Shown one piece after another: positions 40,176-49,750 of a stretch of 64,000 bases of DNA. The position numbers and the translations under genes are program-made. This DNA is from Trichomonas vaginalis G3 (taxonomy: Eukaryota > Parabasalia > Trichomonadida > Trichomonadidae): positions 434,001 to 498,000 of the forward strand of contig NC_067204.1 of assembly GCF_026262505.1 (NCBI RefSeq). Reading direction: 5' to 3'. Numbering within the stretch: position 1 is the first letter of the stretch; each line of letters opens with the position of its first letter. The notes under the pieces are model-generated. The model did no database searches. It was given only the letters and a program-made list of their open reading frames with translations, and was not told where the DNA came from.

Positions 40176-40785
40176 AAATTTTGAAGGAAATTTCTTCCAC
40201 TAAGAATTTTGCGACTTATCCAAAAAAAGTTACATAACTGTGTATTGATTAAATAAGGATGATTTCTTATAATGCCTGAGCAATCCAATGTAAAAAGTCG
40301 AAAATACCTCATCATAGTATTACCATTATAAAGGTTCTTTGATATCCTATACTTCCATATCAGTGTTGGTCTCTATTGTATTTCAAATAGTTCTATAATT
40401 TGAAAAAAATTCTCCATATTGAGTTGCAAAAGTAAAAAATTGAGGTATTTTTACGATCTATCTAATGTAATGATGAACTAGCTGGTTTAGTTTGTAGACA
40501 ATAACTTGTTAATTTGCAGTGTTGATATTTATGTAGTCGTGCTAGATTATTGATATAATTCTCATTTCGAAGCCGCAAAAGAAATAAAAAAGGTACATTA
40601 TAACTTCAGCCATGCACTGAATCTTAATTTGTTCAGATATACTTCTATAACACAGATTCAAAATTGAATTTCGGAAAATATCATTTATGTGATAGCTTTA
40701 ATATGATAATTTGTCAATTTTCCAACTACACATTCGTATGCTACTATTAAATAATACATGAAATTTTTTTGTGAAATGAAATTTT
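40176..40785. other. AT-rich intergenic region
   Basis: Space between the Hsp70-like gene and the MULE. No gene or repeat recognised. Confidence 0.55.
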
Positions 40786-40801
40786 GGGCGCGTAAAGGGT
40801 T

Positions 40802-40913
40802 GGCGTCCTAAGGCGTCCTGATGTAAACTATTCAATTTTTAAGAAGTTTACACCATAATTGAATAGTTTATGGCGTCCTGAGAGGAGATTTCAATGGGTA
40901 TGGCGTCCTAAAA
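40802..40913. repeat. Left subterminal GGCGTCC cluster of the MULE
   Basis: Four GGCGTCC copies (two near 40802-40818, then about 40873 and 40904), with an inverted pair TAAACTATTCAATT / AATTGAATAGTTTA between them. The right end (46160-46272) has four as GGACGCC/GGACGCCC. These are likely transposase-binding sites. Confidence 0.65.
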
Positions 40914-41782
40914 AATAGAAGAAAATGATTTTTTCTCGATTTTTCTAGAAATTGAATTTTTTAAAAAAGAAAAAAATCAAAACGTATACATTCAAGAAAG
41001 ACTATAAATGAAGATTTTTCTATTTTTTTTTCATTCTAAAACATCTTTTTTTGGATAATTTTTTTTAAATAAATATGTAAGAAAGATTGAAGAAAAAGTA
41101 AATTTACTTTAAGAAAATTCGTTTTACATGATGTAAGACCCATAACAACTATAAATATTCAATTATTTAAAATAAAAAAAGAAAAACAGATTAAATGTAT
41201 CTCACATCAAAATCCATTGACCTAAGGATGTTAACTTTCTGTTTTTAAAAGTTGATATTTTTTTCTAATTTTAAGAAAATTAATAGCATGTTATTAGACA
41301 ATAGGAGTGTAATGATATTGACTAAACAGAAATGAGAAAATAGAGATATAATTTTGATAAGCAATATTGCGAACAAATTCTGAAGTAAAATCGCGATCAA
41401 TAATTGAAAATTACGATCATGTACTGAAAAATGACGATCGAATTGAATGAATAGAATTATATCTAAGAAAAAATAAATTGTATTTAGAAGATGAACAAAG
41501 AAAGGTGTATGCTAAAAATCATTTAACAATAAATGGAAATAAAACGAAATTGTTAAAAGAAAAAAATGAAAATTGTTAAATAATATATTATTTTTTAGTC
41601 ATAAGAATAAAAATATAGTAGTTATAAAAGGAATTAGACTTCATATATCAATTCTTTTTCTCTGTAGATGTGGAACGTTTGCTTTTCGATCTCTTTCGAT
41701 GAACTTGAAAATATAAGTTATTATCGCTGAGAATCCTTTCCGAAATAGGAGCTTTACGTTTAGGAGGATTATCGGATGAATT

Positions 41783-42190
41783 TTATTTTTTATTGTTTGA
41801 TTTTGTTGTTATGGAAGATTTTTTCTTATTTTTTTCAGAATTTTGCTTGCTATTAACTGAAACTTGTTTTGACGGCCCAACAATAGCATTTGTAGTAGGA
41901 AGAATTCCCAATAACGAGCGCATTTTCGATAATTGTTTTTCAATATGATCAAGAAGGTCCAGCTTATGTTCTAGATTACTAGACATTTGATTTGTAGAAG
42001 GATGGTTTTGATTTTCTGGTTCTAAATCTGTAGAGTCTGCAATATTTGAATTTTCGGAGCGAATTGGAGCATCTGAACCTTGATTTGTATCGGCTTGCTC
42101 AAAATTAGTTTGAATTGGAGTGGATGAATTAAAATCTGGATGATTTAATGTTTCATTAAATAATGCCATAATTTTTTTCTCTTTTTTCAT
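41783..42190 (-). CDS. Small Ser/Asn/Lys-rich frame overlapping the MULE transposase end
   Basis: 135 residues starting MKKEKKIMALFNETLNHPDF, with one short helix (LEHKLDLLDHIEKQLSKMRS) and a basic end. It overlaps the last 35 bases of the transposase gene in another frame, at an A-rich run. It may be a separate protein, or the C-terminal tail of the transposase after a one-base slip in the A-run. The only clear start is in the overlap, with no initiator, which favours the tail explanation. Confidence 0.5.
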   Translation of the reverse strand: MKKEKKIMALFNETLNHPDFNSSTPIQTNFEQADTNQGSDAPIRSENSNIADSTDLEPENQNHPSTNQMSSNLEHKLDLLDHIEKQLSKMRSLLGILPTTNAIVGPSKQVSVNSKQNSEKNKKKSSITTKSNNKK

Positions 42191-43901
42191 TAATAAACTT
42201 AGTGATCATTGTATCTTTATCTGTTAGATCGATCGATTTGAGTATATCTGCATCATGAACTGGAATATTTTCGAACAATGAACTCGATTCTATGGAACCA
42301 TATGGAGAAATCTCGTTCTGAGCCAAAGAAAGATCACTTACGTTGTATTGTTTGATAGAAAAAATTGTTTTCTCAAGTTCTTTTTGAAAGCAGTCAAGAA
42401 TATAATTTTTGTAGCTATCAGTGATAACGGTTTTTATATGGCGCTCGATCTTCTGGTTATTTTTGATGGCGTTATATTTATCTAATTGGATTTGAGATAT
42501 CTTCTTAATAGCTTCATAAATGTTTGGATGTTTTAACGAAGAAAATTCTGAATGCATACTCTCGAGGCAATCATTAGTGAATATTGCAGTTGCATTATTA
42601 TATTGAGATATTAAATTGTAGTGCGGCAACCAAACTTTGTTGAAATAATCAATATAATCTTTGATCGAATCAACTTTATTTTGATTAATTATATGCATTG
42701 TAAGTACAAATTCTTCATGAGACATGAATGGAGTAATAGAATATAGCTTAAATAAAGAATTTTGTAAAGTATTGAAATTTTTTGTATAAAGTGCTACAAG
42801 TTTCCTGTGTAAAGCTTGTTTGAAATGAAATAGGCATCCAATTATACGGACTTTAGGGAAAATTTGTTGAAGTGCCTCTATCATTCCCTTTTCAAAATCA
42901 CAATGAATTTGAATTAGCTTTGAAAATTGAATACCCTTGACAGTAAAAATATATTCAAATGCCTTCTTATAAGATTCAAATGTGCGGTTTTTCATGAATA
43001 TAAATAAAAGTGGTAGATATTGATTTGTTGAAGGTTCACAAATCATAATTGTTAGCATCTGTCCTTTTTGAAAATGTTTTGGTGTAATTTTAAAAGTTCC
43101 ATCGCAAAATAAATCTGTGGCTTCTTTTGCAAATTGAATTGCCTTCTCAAAACCAAAAAACATCGTCTCACAATTTGCTTGAAAATCATGGCCAATGAAA
43201 AACTGCTCGCCATTTATTAAACAAAAATTAGCAATTTCATCGTCTGTAATTTTTTCTCCAACAGAAAATTTTCTGGACTTATTATAAACTTCCCTGACCA
43301 ATGAATCTTTAATTAATGGGTTTTCATCAGTACCAACAGCAAGTTCTGTCATAAATTTTTTAATCTGCTGAAAAGTGCCGTTGTCTTCAGAAAATTTTGC
43401 CATTGCCTTATTGTATATTTCTGTCAGAGTCATTGATTTATGAAGATCATTTTTTTCATTTTGTAACTTTTTAAATTGTCTGCATTCGGGTATATGTTCC
43501 TTTTGTAAATCTTCGGAAACTGAACTGTTCTCAATTTTAACTAAATAACGTGCTTGACAAGAATGATCGATGCAACGGTAGTAACGTTCAATATTATTTG
43601 AATTAATAATATTTGTATGATCATGCGAATAAAGCATATCTTTGCGAACAATTGTATCAGGATATTTTCCAGTAACTGCGGGAATATTTTTAACTGCAAT
43701 ATAACTAAAATATCTTCTGACAGCTTTAGATTCATTTTCGGCGTATTTAATATTAAAATATTGAAGAACTTGTTTGATTATATTCGTTTTTTCATCTCTC
43801 GATGTTGATTTTTGGTATTTATCAGATTGTTCCCTGATAAATATTTTATTTTCGTCTGTAAAGTTTGCTCTTTTTTGATTAAATATAGATGATTTTCCCA
43901 T
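42156..43901 (-). CDS. MULE transposase
   Basis: 581 residues in one open frame. The N-terminal zinc-finger-like region has Cys110, Cys115, His136 and Cys140 (FLYWCH/WRKY type). The catalytic domain has LFCDGTFKITP (Asp267), IQIHCDFEKGMIEALQQIFP (Asp335), then GCLFHFKQAL, and TNDCLESMHSEF (Glu447), which is the complete DDE set of the MULE domain PF10551. It cuts and joins element ends in the nucleus. The start at 43901 is supported by two TCATT initiator motifs 6-15 bases upstream. With intact residues and frame it looks capable of function. Confidence 0.92.
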   Translation of the reverse strand: MGKSSIFNQKRANFTDENKIFIREQSDKYQKSTSRDEKTNIIKQVLQYFNIKYAENESKAVRRYFSYIAVKNIPAVTGKYPDTIVRKDMLYSHDHTNIINSNNIERYYRCIDHSCQARYLVKIENSSVSEDLQKEHIPECRQFKKLQNEKNDLHKSMTLTEIYNKAMAKFSEDNGTFQQIKKFMTELAVGTDENPLIKDSLVREVYNKSRKFSVGEKITDDEIANFCLINGEQFFIGHDFQANCETMFFGFEKAIQFAKEATDLFCDGTFKITPKHFQKGQMLTIMICEPSTNQYLPLLFIFMKNRTFESYKKAFEYIFTVKGIQFSKLIQIHCDFEKGMIEALQQIFPKVRIIGCLFHFKQALHRKLVALYTKNFNTLQNSLFKLYSITPFMSHEEFVLTMHIINQNKVDSIKDYIDYFNKVWLPHYNLISQYNNATAIFTNDCLESMHSEFSSLKHPNIYEAIKKISQIQLDKYNAIKNNQKIERHIKTVITDSYKNYILDCFQKELEKTIFSIKQYNVSDLSLAQNEISPYGSIESSSLFENIPVHDADILKSIDLTDKDTMITKFINEKREKNYGII

Positions 43902-43906
43902 TAAAA

Positions 43907-43916
43907 AATGAAATGA
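43907..43916 (-). promoter_or_regulatory. Two initiators before the MULE transposase
   Basis: TCATTTCATT on the minus strand holds two overlapping TCATT motifs just before ATG 43901, the host-type initiator. Confidence 0.6.
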
Positions 43917-43954
43917 TGCAAAATTTACGAAAACCGTTCGAAAATTGAATCAAA

Positions 43955-44352
43955 AATGAAAAGTAATACTTAAATGAGGAATTCTTTGAGATATTGGTCT
44001 TAGATTGAATGTAGCGTCATTCTTATATAGAATATATATTCATATCATCGGAAATATGATAAAAAGCATATAATAAATGTCAAAAAAGTGAACAAATAAG
44101 CAAAGATATTTTTTAAAAAACAATGAAAAGTAATACTTAAATGAGGAATTCTTTGAGATATTGGTCTTAGATTGAATGTAGCGTCATTCTTATATAGAAT
44201 ATATATTCATATCATCGGAAATATGATAAAAAGCATATAATAAATGTCAAAAAAGTGAACAAATAAGCAAAGATATTTTTTAAAAAACAATGAAAAGTAA
44301 TACTTAAATGAGGAATTCTTTGAGATATTGGTCTTAGATTGAATGTAGCGTC
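43955..44352. repeat. 167-bp tandem repeat, about 2.4 copies
   Basis: AATGAAAAGTAATACTTAAA starts at 43955, 44122 and 44289, exactly 167 bp apart; the third copy stops after about 64 bp. The copies are nearly identical. The repeat fills the space between the two divergent MULE genes. Confidence 0.95.
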
Positions 44353-44389
44353 ACAAATTTCACAAATATAATTTACTATACAATTTTAT

Positions 44390-44394
44390 TCATT
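44390..44394 (+). promoter_or_regulatory. Initiator TCATT of the MULE passenger gene
   Basis: TCATT, with its A 13 bases before ATG 44405. Confidence 0.55.
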
Positions 44395-44404
44395 TTTTTT
44401 AAAA

Positions 44405-45512
44405 ATGGCTGACAACAGTCTGTATCAAACTAACTCAACTAGTCAAGCATAATGATTATTCTTCGGATTCATTAAATCAACTTTATCAATGCATAAGTAC
44501 AATGACAGAAAGATCAATTGGATGCTTGAATTGGGATAAATTTTTCAAAAAAATCACAGTGACTGATGAAGTTCTTTTACATTTTTTAGCATCCGTTTTA
44601 AACATTGAAAAGATATCAGAATGTTTCAAGGATTCTATTTTTTATCACAATATTAATCTTGAAAAATTCAGTAATTTAACTGAAACAGAACAACAAACAA
44701 TTTTAAATTCCTACAAAGCGGATAAATTTACATATTACATAATGTGCTCACAAATTGTAAAATCAAACTGGAACAATTTATCCCAAACTTTAGTTAATAT
44801 TGCAAATCAATATTTGCCATTTTTAGATGAAGAAAAGCAAATATATATATTTACTGAAATAACTGGCAATTATCAAAATTTTGAAATTTCAGTTGCAAAC
44901 TTGTTACTTTTTTATGAAAACAATGAAGAAAAATTAAGCAACTGTTTTAATTTAACATTGTTCCAGCAAATTTATTCCAAAAATGGAATCGAGCAAATGA
45001 TATTTTTTGCTGCAAATACAATTTGTTGCAATAACACTTCTATCAATTTTTACAATCTCCTTGAAATTGAAGAAATGAATCCATTTGATTTTTTTTATTT
45101 CTCAATTCAATATAAAGAGATATTAAATTGCGATGATTTTCCAAAAGTTACAGAAGTAATCACAGGTTTAATCTCAGCTTCAAATATTAATGCTATTATG
45201 CGAATTTGCCAAAAAATTTTGGATAAAATTACATTTTATAAATGTAATTATTGCCATATTACCTCAATATGGAATTTTATCACAAATGCAGCAATAATTC
45301 TTCCTGATGAAGATTTATTAATCAAATTATTAAAATTCATAGAAAAAACAGAAAAAGCAACAGATGAATTATTCGAACCGGAGAATGATTTGGGTTTCTA
45401 TGAATATTTAAATTCGATTTTCTCAGATATTACATCTGCGAGAAATAAGCAATTTCTCTTGGAATTTCTAAATACCCATGAAGATGACTTCACTTATTAT
45501 CAAACATTGTGA
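44405..45512 (+). pseudogene. Helical passenger gene inside the MULE, with one frame break near the start
   Basis: The initiator-linked ATG 44405 gives MADNSLYQTNSTSQA and then a stop at 44450. The next frame, offset by one base, continues NDYSSDSLNQLYQCISTMTE and stays open for 336 more residues to 45512. The two pieces look like one protein of about 355 residues split by a single-base change at about 44447-44451; alternatively translation starts at ATG 44502. The protein is wholly helical and rich in Asn/Phe/Ile (NLLLFYENNEEKLSNCFNLT, DDFPKVTEVITGLISASNIN), perhaps of alpha-solenoid type. I do not recognise it. Its place inside the MULE makes it a second MULE gene or a captured host gene. 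Confidence 0.6.
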
Positions 45513-46285
45513 GGTCATTTTTGATCAACAAATTAATTGAAATTCCGATCAAAAAAATTCACAAATTGGATCAAAAAATCGAATCTCAAGTTAAAAATAA
45601 AAAATTTCTACATTTTTATCAAATTTAGATTTTTTTTTCAAATCATGCGAATTGATTGAATAATTGCATATTTTATCCCATGCATCTAGAAGTATGTGTA
45701 ATATTTTTGCTTTCATCAAGAAATTGTCGAATTTGATCTTAATTTTTTTTGAAAAATATACTTTTAGAAAAAGAAATAGTGATTGAATAGCTGCCCATGC
45801 TGTAAAAGGGTTATTTTTACAAGTAAAAAAATTGTTATTTTTCGAGCAAGTCGAGGCTTTTTTACCATCTTATTTTTGAAAAATTTACGAAAAATTATAT
45901 CTGAAAAAACGCTTCATTTTGATATCTTACAATGATAAAATACCAATGTTGCTGGGATATAATAGCTACACCTGGACATCTACTACATTAATGCGTATGA
46001 CAGGTAAAGTTGATTTCAAAAGTATAGCCTGGAAAGATTACAATAAATCAACGATAATTCAAAAAAATTTCTTATAAGTTAACATAATAAAAATTTAATT
46101 TTTATATTGCTTGTATTATACTTAAGTATATAATATATTTAAATCTTAGAATGAAAATTCGGGACGCCCTAGCTATTCAATTTTCCCTTAGGACGCCCAT
46201 AAACCTCTCAAAAATGTGATGTAAATATCACAATTTTGAGAAATTTACACTAGGACGCCTTAGGACGCCAACCCCCTTTTTTACC

Positions 46286-46529
46286 GAAATTTTTTATCAA
46301 ATCGAAATCCAATCAAGAATTTTTAATCGACAATAGCCGAAAATATATGAAATACAATGTGAGTAATACGAATGATCATACCAAATATTTTTTCCTATGA
46401 TATCATGAGATCACTTTCAAATTTCTCATCGTTATAAAAGATGAAAAGAACGATGATCTTTTTGAATAGTTTACAAAACCGATATTCTCAACTGATATAG
46501 TGTCAAACGGCTTGGTCGATCAATTTTCA
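46286..46529. other. Upstream region of the phospholipase B-like gene
   Basis: Short AT-rich stretch between the MULE and ATG 46530. No clear TCA(C/T)(T/A) initiator close to the ATG; a short out-of-frame ATG frame starts at 46441. Confidence 0.5.
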
Positions 46530-48395
46530 ATGAGTATTTCTTTGTTCATCGGACGCGCTGCATCCTCAACACCAATAGGCGCATCATGCAAGCGTATCAA
46601 CGAAACATCCGCAAACTTCTCACTTACAGAGTTCGCTGATTGGGATGCTTATGCTACATTCAATGATTCTCTCAACGAATCCGGATGGGGCAGATTAAAT
46701 ATCAGAGCCAATCCAAAGTCATCATCCAAGGATCAAATGTTCTGCATGGGCTATATTGACACAGCTATTTCTGCCAGCCGTGTTTATGAAGCTTACAAAT
46801 TGTACCGCGAAGAGAATAATGCTAAGGACGCTTGGCCAAAGGGCTGGGAAAACTGGATCAACCAAAACATTGAATACATCAACAAGCAAATTCAAGTGAA
46901 CCCACAAGACCCATACTGGATCGGAATTAGCCTCATTCGTGAGCAGTTCCGTGGTATGGTCAATGGTCTTCGCGAACACAGGCCAGAAGGCGAAGCGGAA
47001 ATTAAGGAAGTAGATTTCTGGATTTTCCAGTCCGCCGGTGACTTCGAAGATATCGACCAGGCCCTCAACCCAGAGAAGATCCGCCGCGCTGAGCCAGAAC
47101 TCCACGCCCACTGCACAGGCCTTCTCAAGTTCGCTCCAGACTACTCCGACATCTACTTCGCCCAGGACACATGGAGTGATGTCCGTGAACTCCACGCCTA
47201 CCTCAAGTCCTATTCCTTCGAGGTTAAGGAATTCAAGGCCAAGAACATCGCCATTTCTACACGTACTGGTCACCTTTCCTCTGTTGACGATTTCTGGATG
47301 GCCGATACAAACCTTCTTGTCCTCGAGACAACCCTCCACTGCTTCAACCAGACACTCTACAGAATCGGTGTCACGCCAAACTCTGTTCTCACATGGATGC
47401 GTGTTTACTACGCCATGCTCAAGTCCGACAACGGCAAGGACTGGACACAGAACTTCATTTTTGAAAACTCCGGCACCTACAACAACGAGTACATCGTTCT
47501 TGATGGCAACAAGTTCACACCAGGCCAGAAGCCAGTTTCTGACCTTGTCTGGATGATTGAGCAGCTTCCAACAACATTCCACGCCGAAGATATCACAGAC
47601 AAGTTTGTTGAACAAGGCTGGTTCCCATCTATCAACACACCATACTTCGAAGACATTTTCAACCTCGCCGACTACCCAGGCCAGCAGCAGCGCCAGCCAG
47701 CCAAGAAAGATTTCTGGTCATACTACGAGCAGCCACGCTACAAAGTCATTGTCAAGCACGTCAAAGACAACACTACATACAGCTTCTTCCAGCAACTCAT
47801 GAGATGGAACAAGTACACCGACCCATCTGAGCCAAACTACGGCGAACCAGCCCAGGGCATCCTTGCTCGTTACGACCTCCGCCCAGATAACGGCACAGCA
47901 TTCGGCAGCAAGGCATCCTTCGCCGGCCTCGACTCCAAGACAGCCTCACTCAAACAGGCCATGAAGCACTTCACATTTGACGCGATTGCCTCACCACAGT
48001 ACGAGAACCTCCCAGCCTTCAGCTTCTCGAACTGGCCAGGCATCTCCAACTACGGCTTAGTCGACACATGGAAGTTCCCATGGACAACATTCGGTGCCAG
48101 CGAGAAGACATGCGCCACCTTCAACAACTCTAAGGACTGCCTCGATATGCCAGGCTGCGGCTACTGCATGCACACAGACAAGTGCCTCCCAGCTTTGTCT
48201 AAGGACAGACCAGCTTTCGGCTGCGAGTGCGAGGACGGATGGAAGGTCAAGATCTACCTCCTGCCTTTCGCAATCCCGATGATCATCACTTGCTCATCGC
48301 TCATAGTCGTATTCCTCATCGCTGTCTACGTAATGGCATATTTCTACGCCAAGAAGAAGGCAGCTGCTAATCCAAACTATGATAGTATCAAATAA
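46530..48395 (+). CDS. Phospholipase B-like protein (LAMA/PLBD family), membrane-anchored
   Basis: 621 residues from ATG 46530. It belongs to the N-terminal-nucleophile phospholipase B-like family (PF04916). Cys195 in HAHCTGLLKF, followed by DIYFAQDTW, matches the self-cleavage/nucleophile segment (CSALIK...HNTW) of mammalian PLBD proteins. TRTGHLSSVDDFWM is the next conserved block. A Cys-rich PSI-like module (about 527-570, CLDMPGCGYCMHTDKC) precedes a transmembrane helix (about 576-607, PFAIPMIITCSSLIVVFLIA) and a short KKKAAANPNY tail. The N-terminus MSISLFIGRAASS is a weak signal peptide. Likely lysosomal or surface. G/C-ending codons set it apart from its AT-rich flanks; expression is probably high. 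Confidence 0.9.
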   Translation: MSISLFIGRAASSTPIGASCKRINETSANFSLTEFADWDAYATFNDSLNESGWGRLNIRANPKSSSKDQMFCMGYIDTAISASRVYEAYKLYREENNAKDAWPKGWENWINQNIEYINKQIQVNPQDPYWIGISLIREQFRGMVNGLREHRPEGEAEIKEVDFWIFQSAGDFEDIDQALNPEKIRRAEPELHAHCTGLLKFAPDYSDIYFAQDTWSDVRELHAYLKSYSFEVKEFKAKNIAISTRTGHLSSVDDFWMADTNLLVLETTLHCFNQTLYRIGVTPNSVLTWMRVYYAMLKSDNGKDWTQNFIFENSGTYNNEYIVLDGNKFTPGQKPVSDLVWMIEQLPTTFHAEDITDKFVEQGWFPSINTPYFEDIFNLADYPGQQQRQPAKKDFWSYYEQPRYKVIVKHVKDNTTYSFFQQLMRWNKYTDPSEPNYGEPAQGILARYDLRPDNGTAFGSKASFAGLDSKTASLKQAMKHFTFDAIASPQYENLPAFSFSNWPGISNYGLVDTWKFPWTTFGASEKTCATFNNSKDCLDMPGCGYCMHTDKCLPALSKDRPAFGCECEDGWKVKIYLLPFAIPMIITCSSLIVVFLIAVYVMAYFYAKKKAAANPNYDSIK

Positions 48396-48455
48396 GTAGT
48401 TTTTCTCTTTTTTTATTCTAAAAAAAAAAAACAATATATTTTTATAAGATTTTTT

Positions 48456-49667
48456 TTATCGTCTGCGTGGAGGATATAATGAAATAATTAATAATGAAGA
48501 TATTGAATTTGGACATATATGTGAAAAAGTACAATATTTCTTACATTTGTCTTTTAATTCTTCATATATCTCATTGATTGTTATTCGAATCATCCCATTT
48601 CCTTCTCTAATTCCGTTTAATTGAGAAATGGATTTCATGTAGTATTCAGAGGTCAATTCATATTCAGGAGGTTTATATGAGGACTCAGTCAGAATATATC
48701 CAGAACCACCAGCTGCGCCTAAGCCAGAATCTCCTGGAGAAGAGCCTCCAAACCAGCCCCCTCCACCACCTGGCGAATCGCTATCACCTCCATTTTTAGT
48801 GTAGGATCCCCCTTCACCGAATTTTGCAGGAATAACATATGATTGGTATGATGGAGTGTATCCAGGATTGGTTTGATTTCCTCCACCTCCAGTAAAACTG
48901 GATTCTTCTGGGTGAACTTTGGTATCTTCCCCTTTTTCTCCCCCTCCATAACCCCCTGAACTATGTGCCTTTGAGTTGAAATTATAAACATATCCAAATC
49001 CAGACCCACCACCACCAGACACAATAACACGGCTATATAATGTGTCTCTAATGAGCCTTATATCTGTAGCCCCTCCTCCTCCAGCTCCTTTTGTTCCAGA
49101 GAGGTCGCATTGCCCATATCCGCCTCCATTAAAACCGCCAGATTGTTTTCCTTGAATATTTGTGGCAGTTCCTTTGCCACCGATATGTAAAAAGCCGACA
49201 GTGGAAGCTTTTAAGGAGATGGAGCCAACAGAGTATCCTCCTCTTCCGCCATTATTGTTATAATAACTTCCTCCTTGTGCACCCCATGTTTCAAAAGTGT
49301 AATGGCCGGCAGGAAGAATTACAACATAAGGAGTACAGTCATACAGAGATCCGCAAGGATAATTGAAAGTATATTCTTTTTCGTTTGTAATTTGAACATT
49401 TGCTTCTCCTTTTGAACGGTTTTGAAGGTCATAAAAAATTCCCATATTATAAAATCACAAATTCCATTTCTTAGTAGAGTTTCCTTTCAATTTAACACTG
49501 ATATGCAAAAGAGAGAGGTTCGTATATTTTAGATTCGTGCCATGATTTTGAATCTTAATTTTATTTACTCCGTTGGCTCTGAAAAGTGGTGCAAAATTTT
49601 GAGAGAACTCAATGAATTGGTGGTTGATAAAAAATCTTATTTTTATTTTTGACTTAATCATTTTCAT
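48456..49667 (-). pseudogene. ALK/LTK-type glycine-rich protein with in-frame stop
   Basis: From ATG 49445 (MGIFYDLQNRSKGEANVQIT) the frame gives a PF12810-type Gly-rich domain: GHYTFETWGAQGGSYYNNNG, GFLHIGGKGT, GGGGATDIRL, RVIVSGGGGSG, and GMIRITINEIYEELKDKCKK at the end. In the same frame, upstream of a TGA at 49455-49457, a further 70 codons from ATG 49667 (FSQNFAPLFRANGVNKIKIQ, TNLSLLHISVKLKGNSTKKW) look like the natural N-terminus of the protein. The stop therefore seems to be a nonsense change, or the protein now starts at 49445. The C-terminus has a weak hydrophobic end (SISSLLIISLYPPRRR). Confidence 0.7.
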
Positions 49668-49750
49668 TTATTTTCATGAAGTAAAAAAAGTGAATATTTG
49701 AGTCATAATAAAGAGCAGTTTCTTCAAATAAAATAGTAATAATAAAACAT

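Larger units (their letters stand above)
40786..46285. mobile_element. Apparently autonomous MULE, 5.5 kb
   Basis: Inverted ends share GGGTTGGCGTCCTAAGGCGT (left from about 40798, right reversed, ending about 46275). I set the limits at 40786 and 46285 because GAAATTTT then borders both sides as 8 of 9 duplicated bases; the exact edge is uncertain by some bases. Each end has four GGCGTCC copies. The element holds a full MULE transposase (minus strand), a small frame overlapping its end, and a divergent gene at 44405-45512. The spaces 40914-41782 and 45513-46160 are AT-rich and empty. Confidence 0.82.

Noticed and set aside
46722-47615. 297-codon minus-strand frame within the phospholipase B-like gene
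   Set aside because: Shadow of the GC-richer sense gene; no start context and implausible composition.
46530-48395. Recent bacterial transfer of the GC-rich phospholipase B-like gene
   Set aside because: The family is eukaryotic, and the C/G-ending codons match those of the ribosomal protein gene, so high expression explains the base composition.
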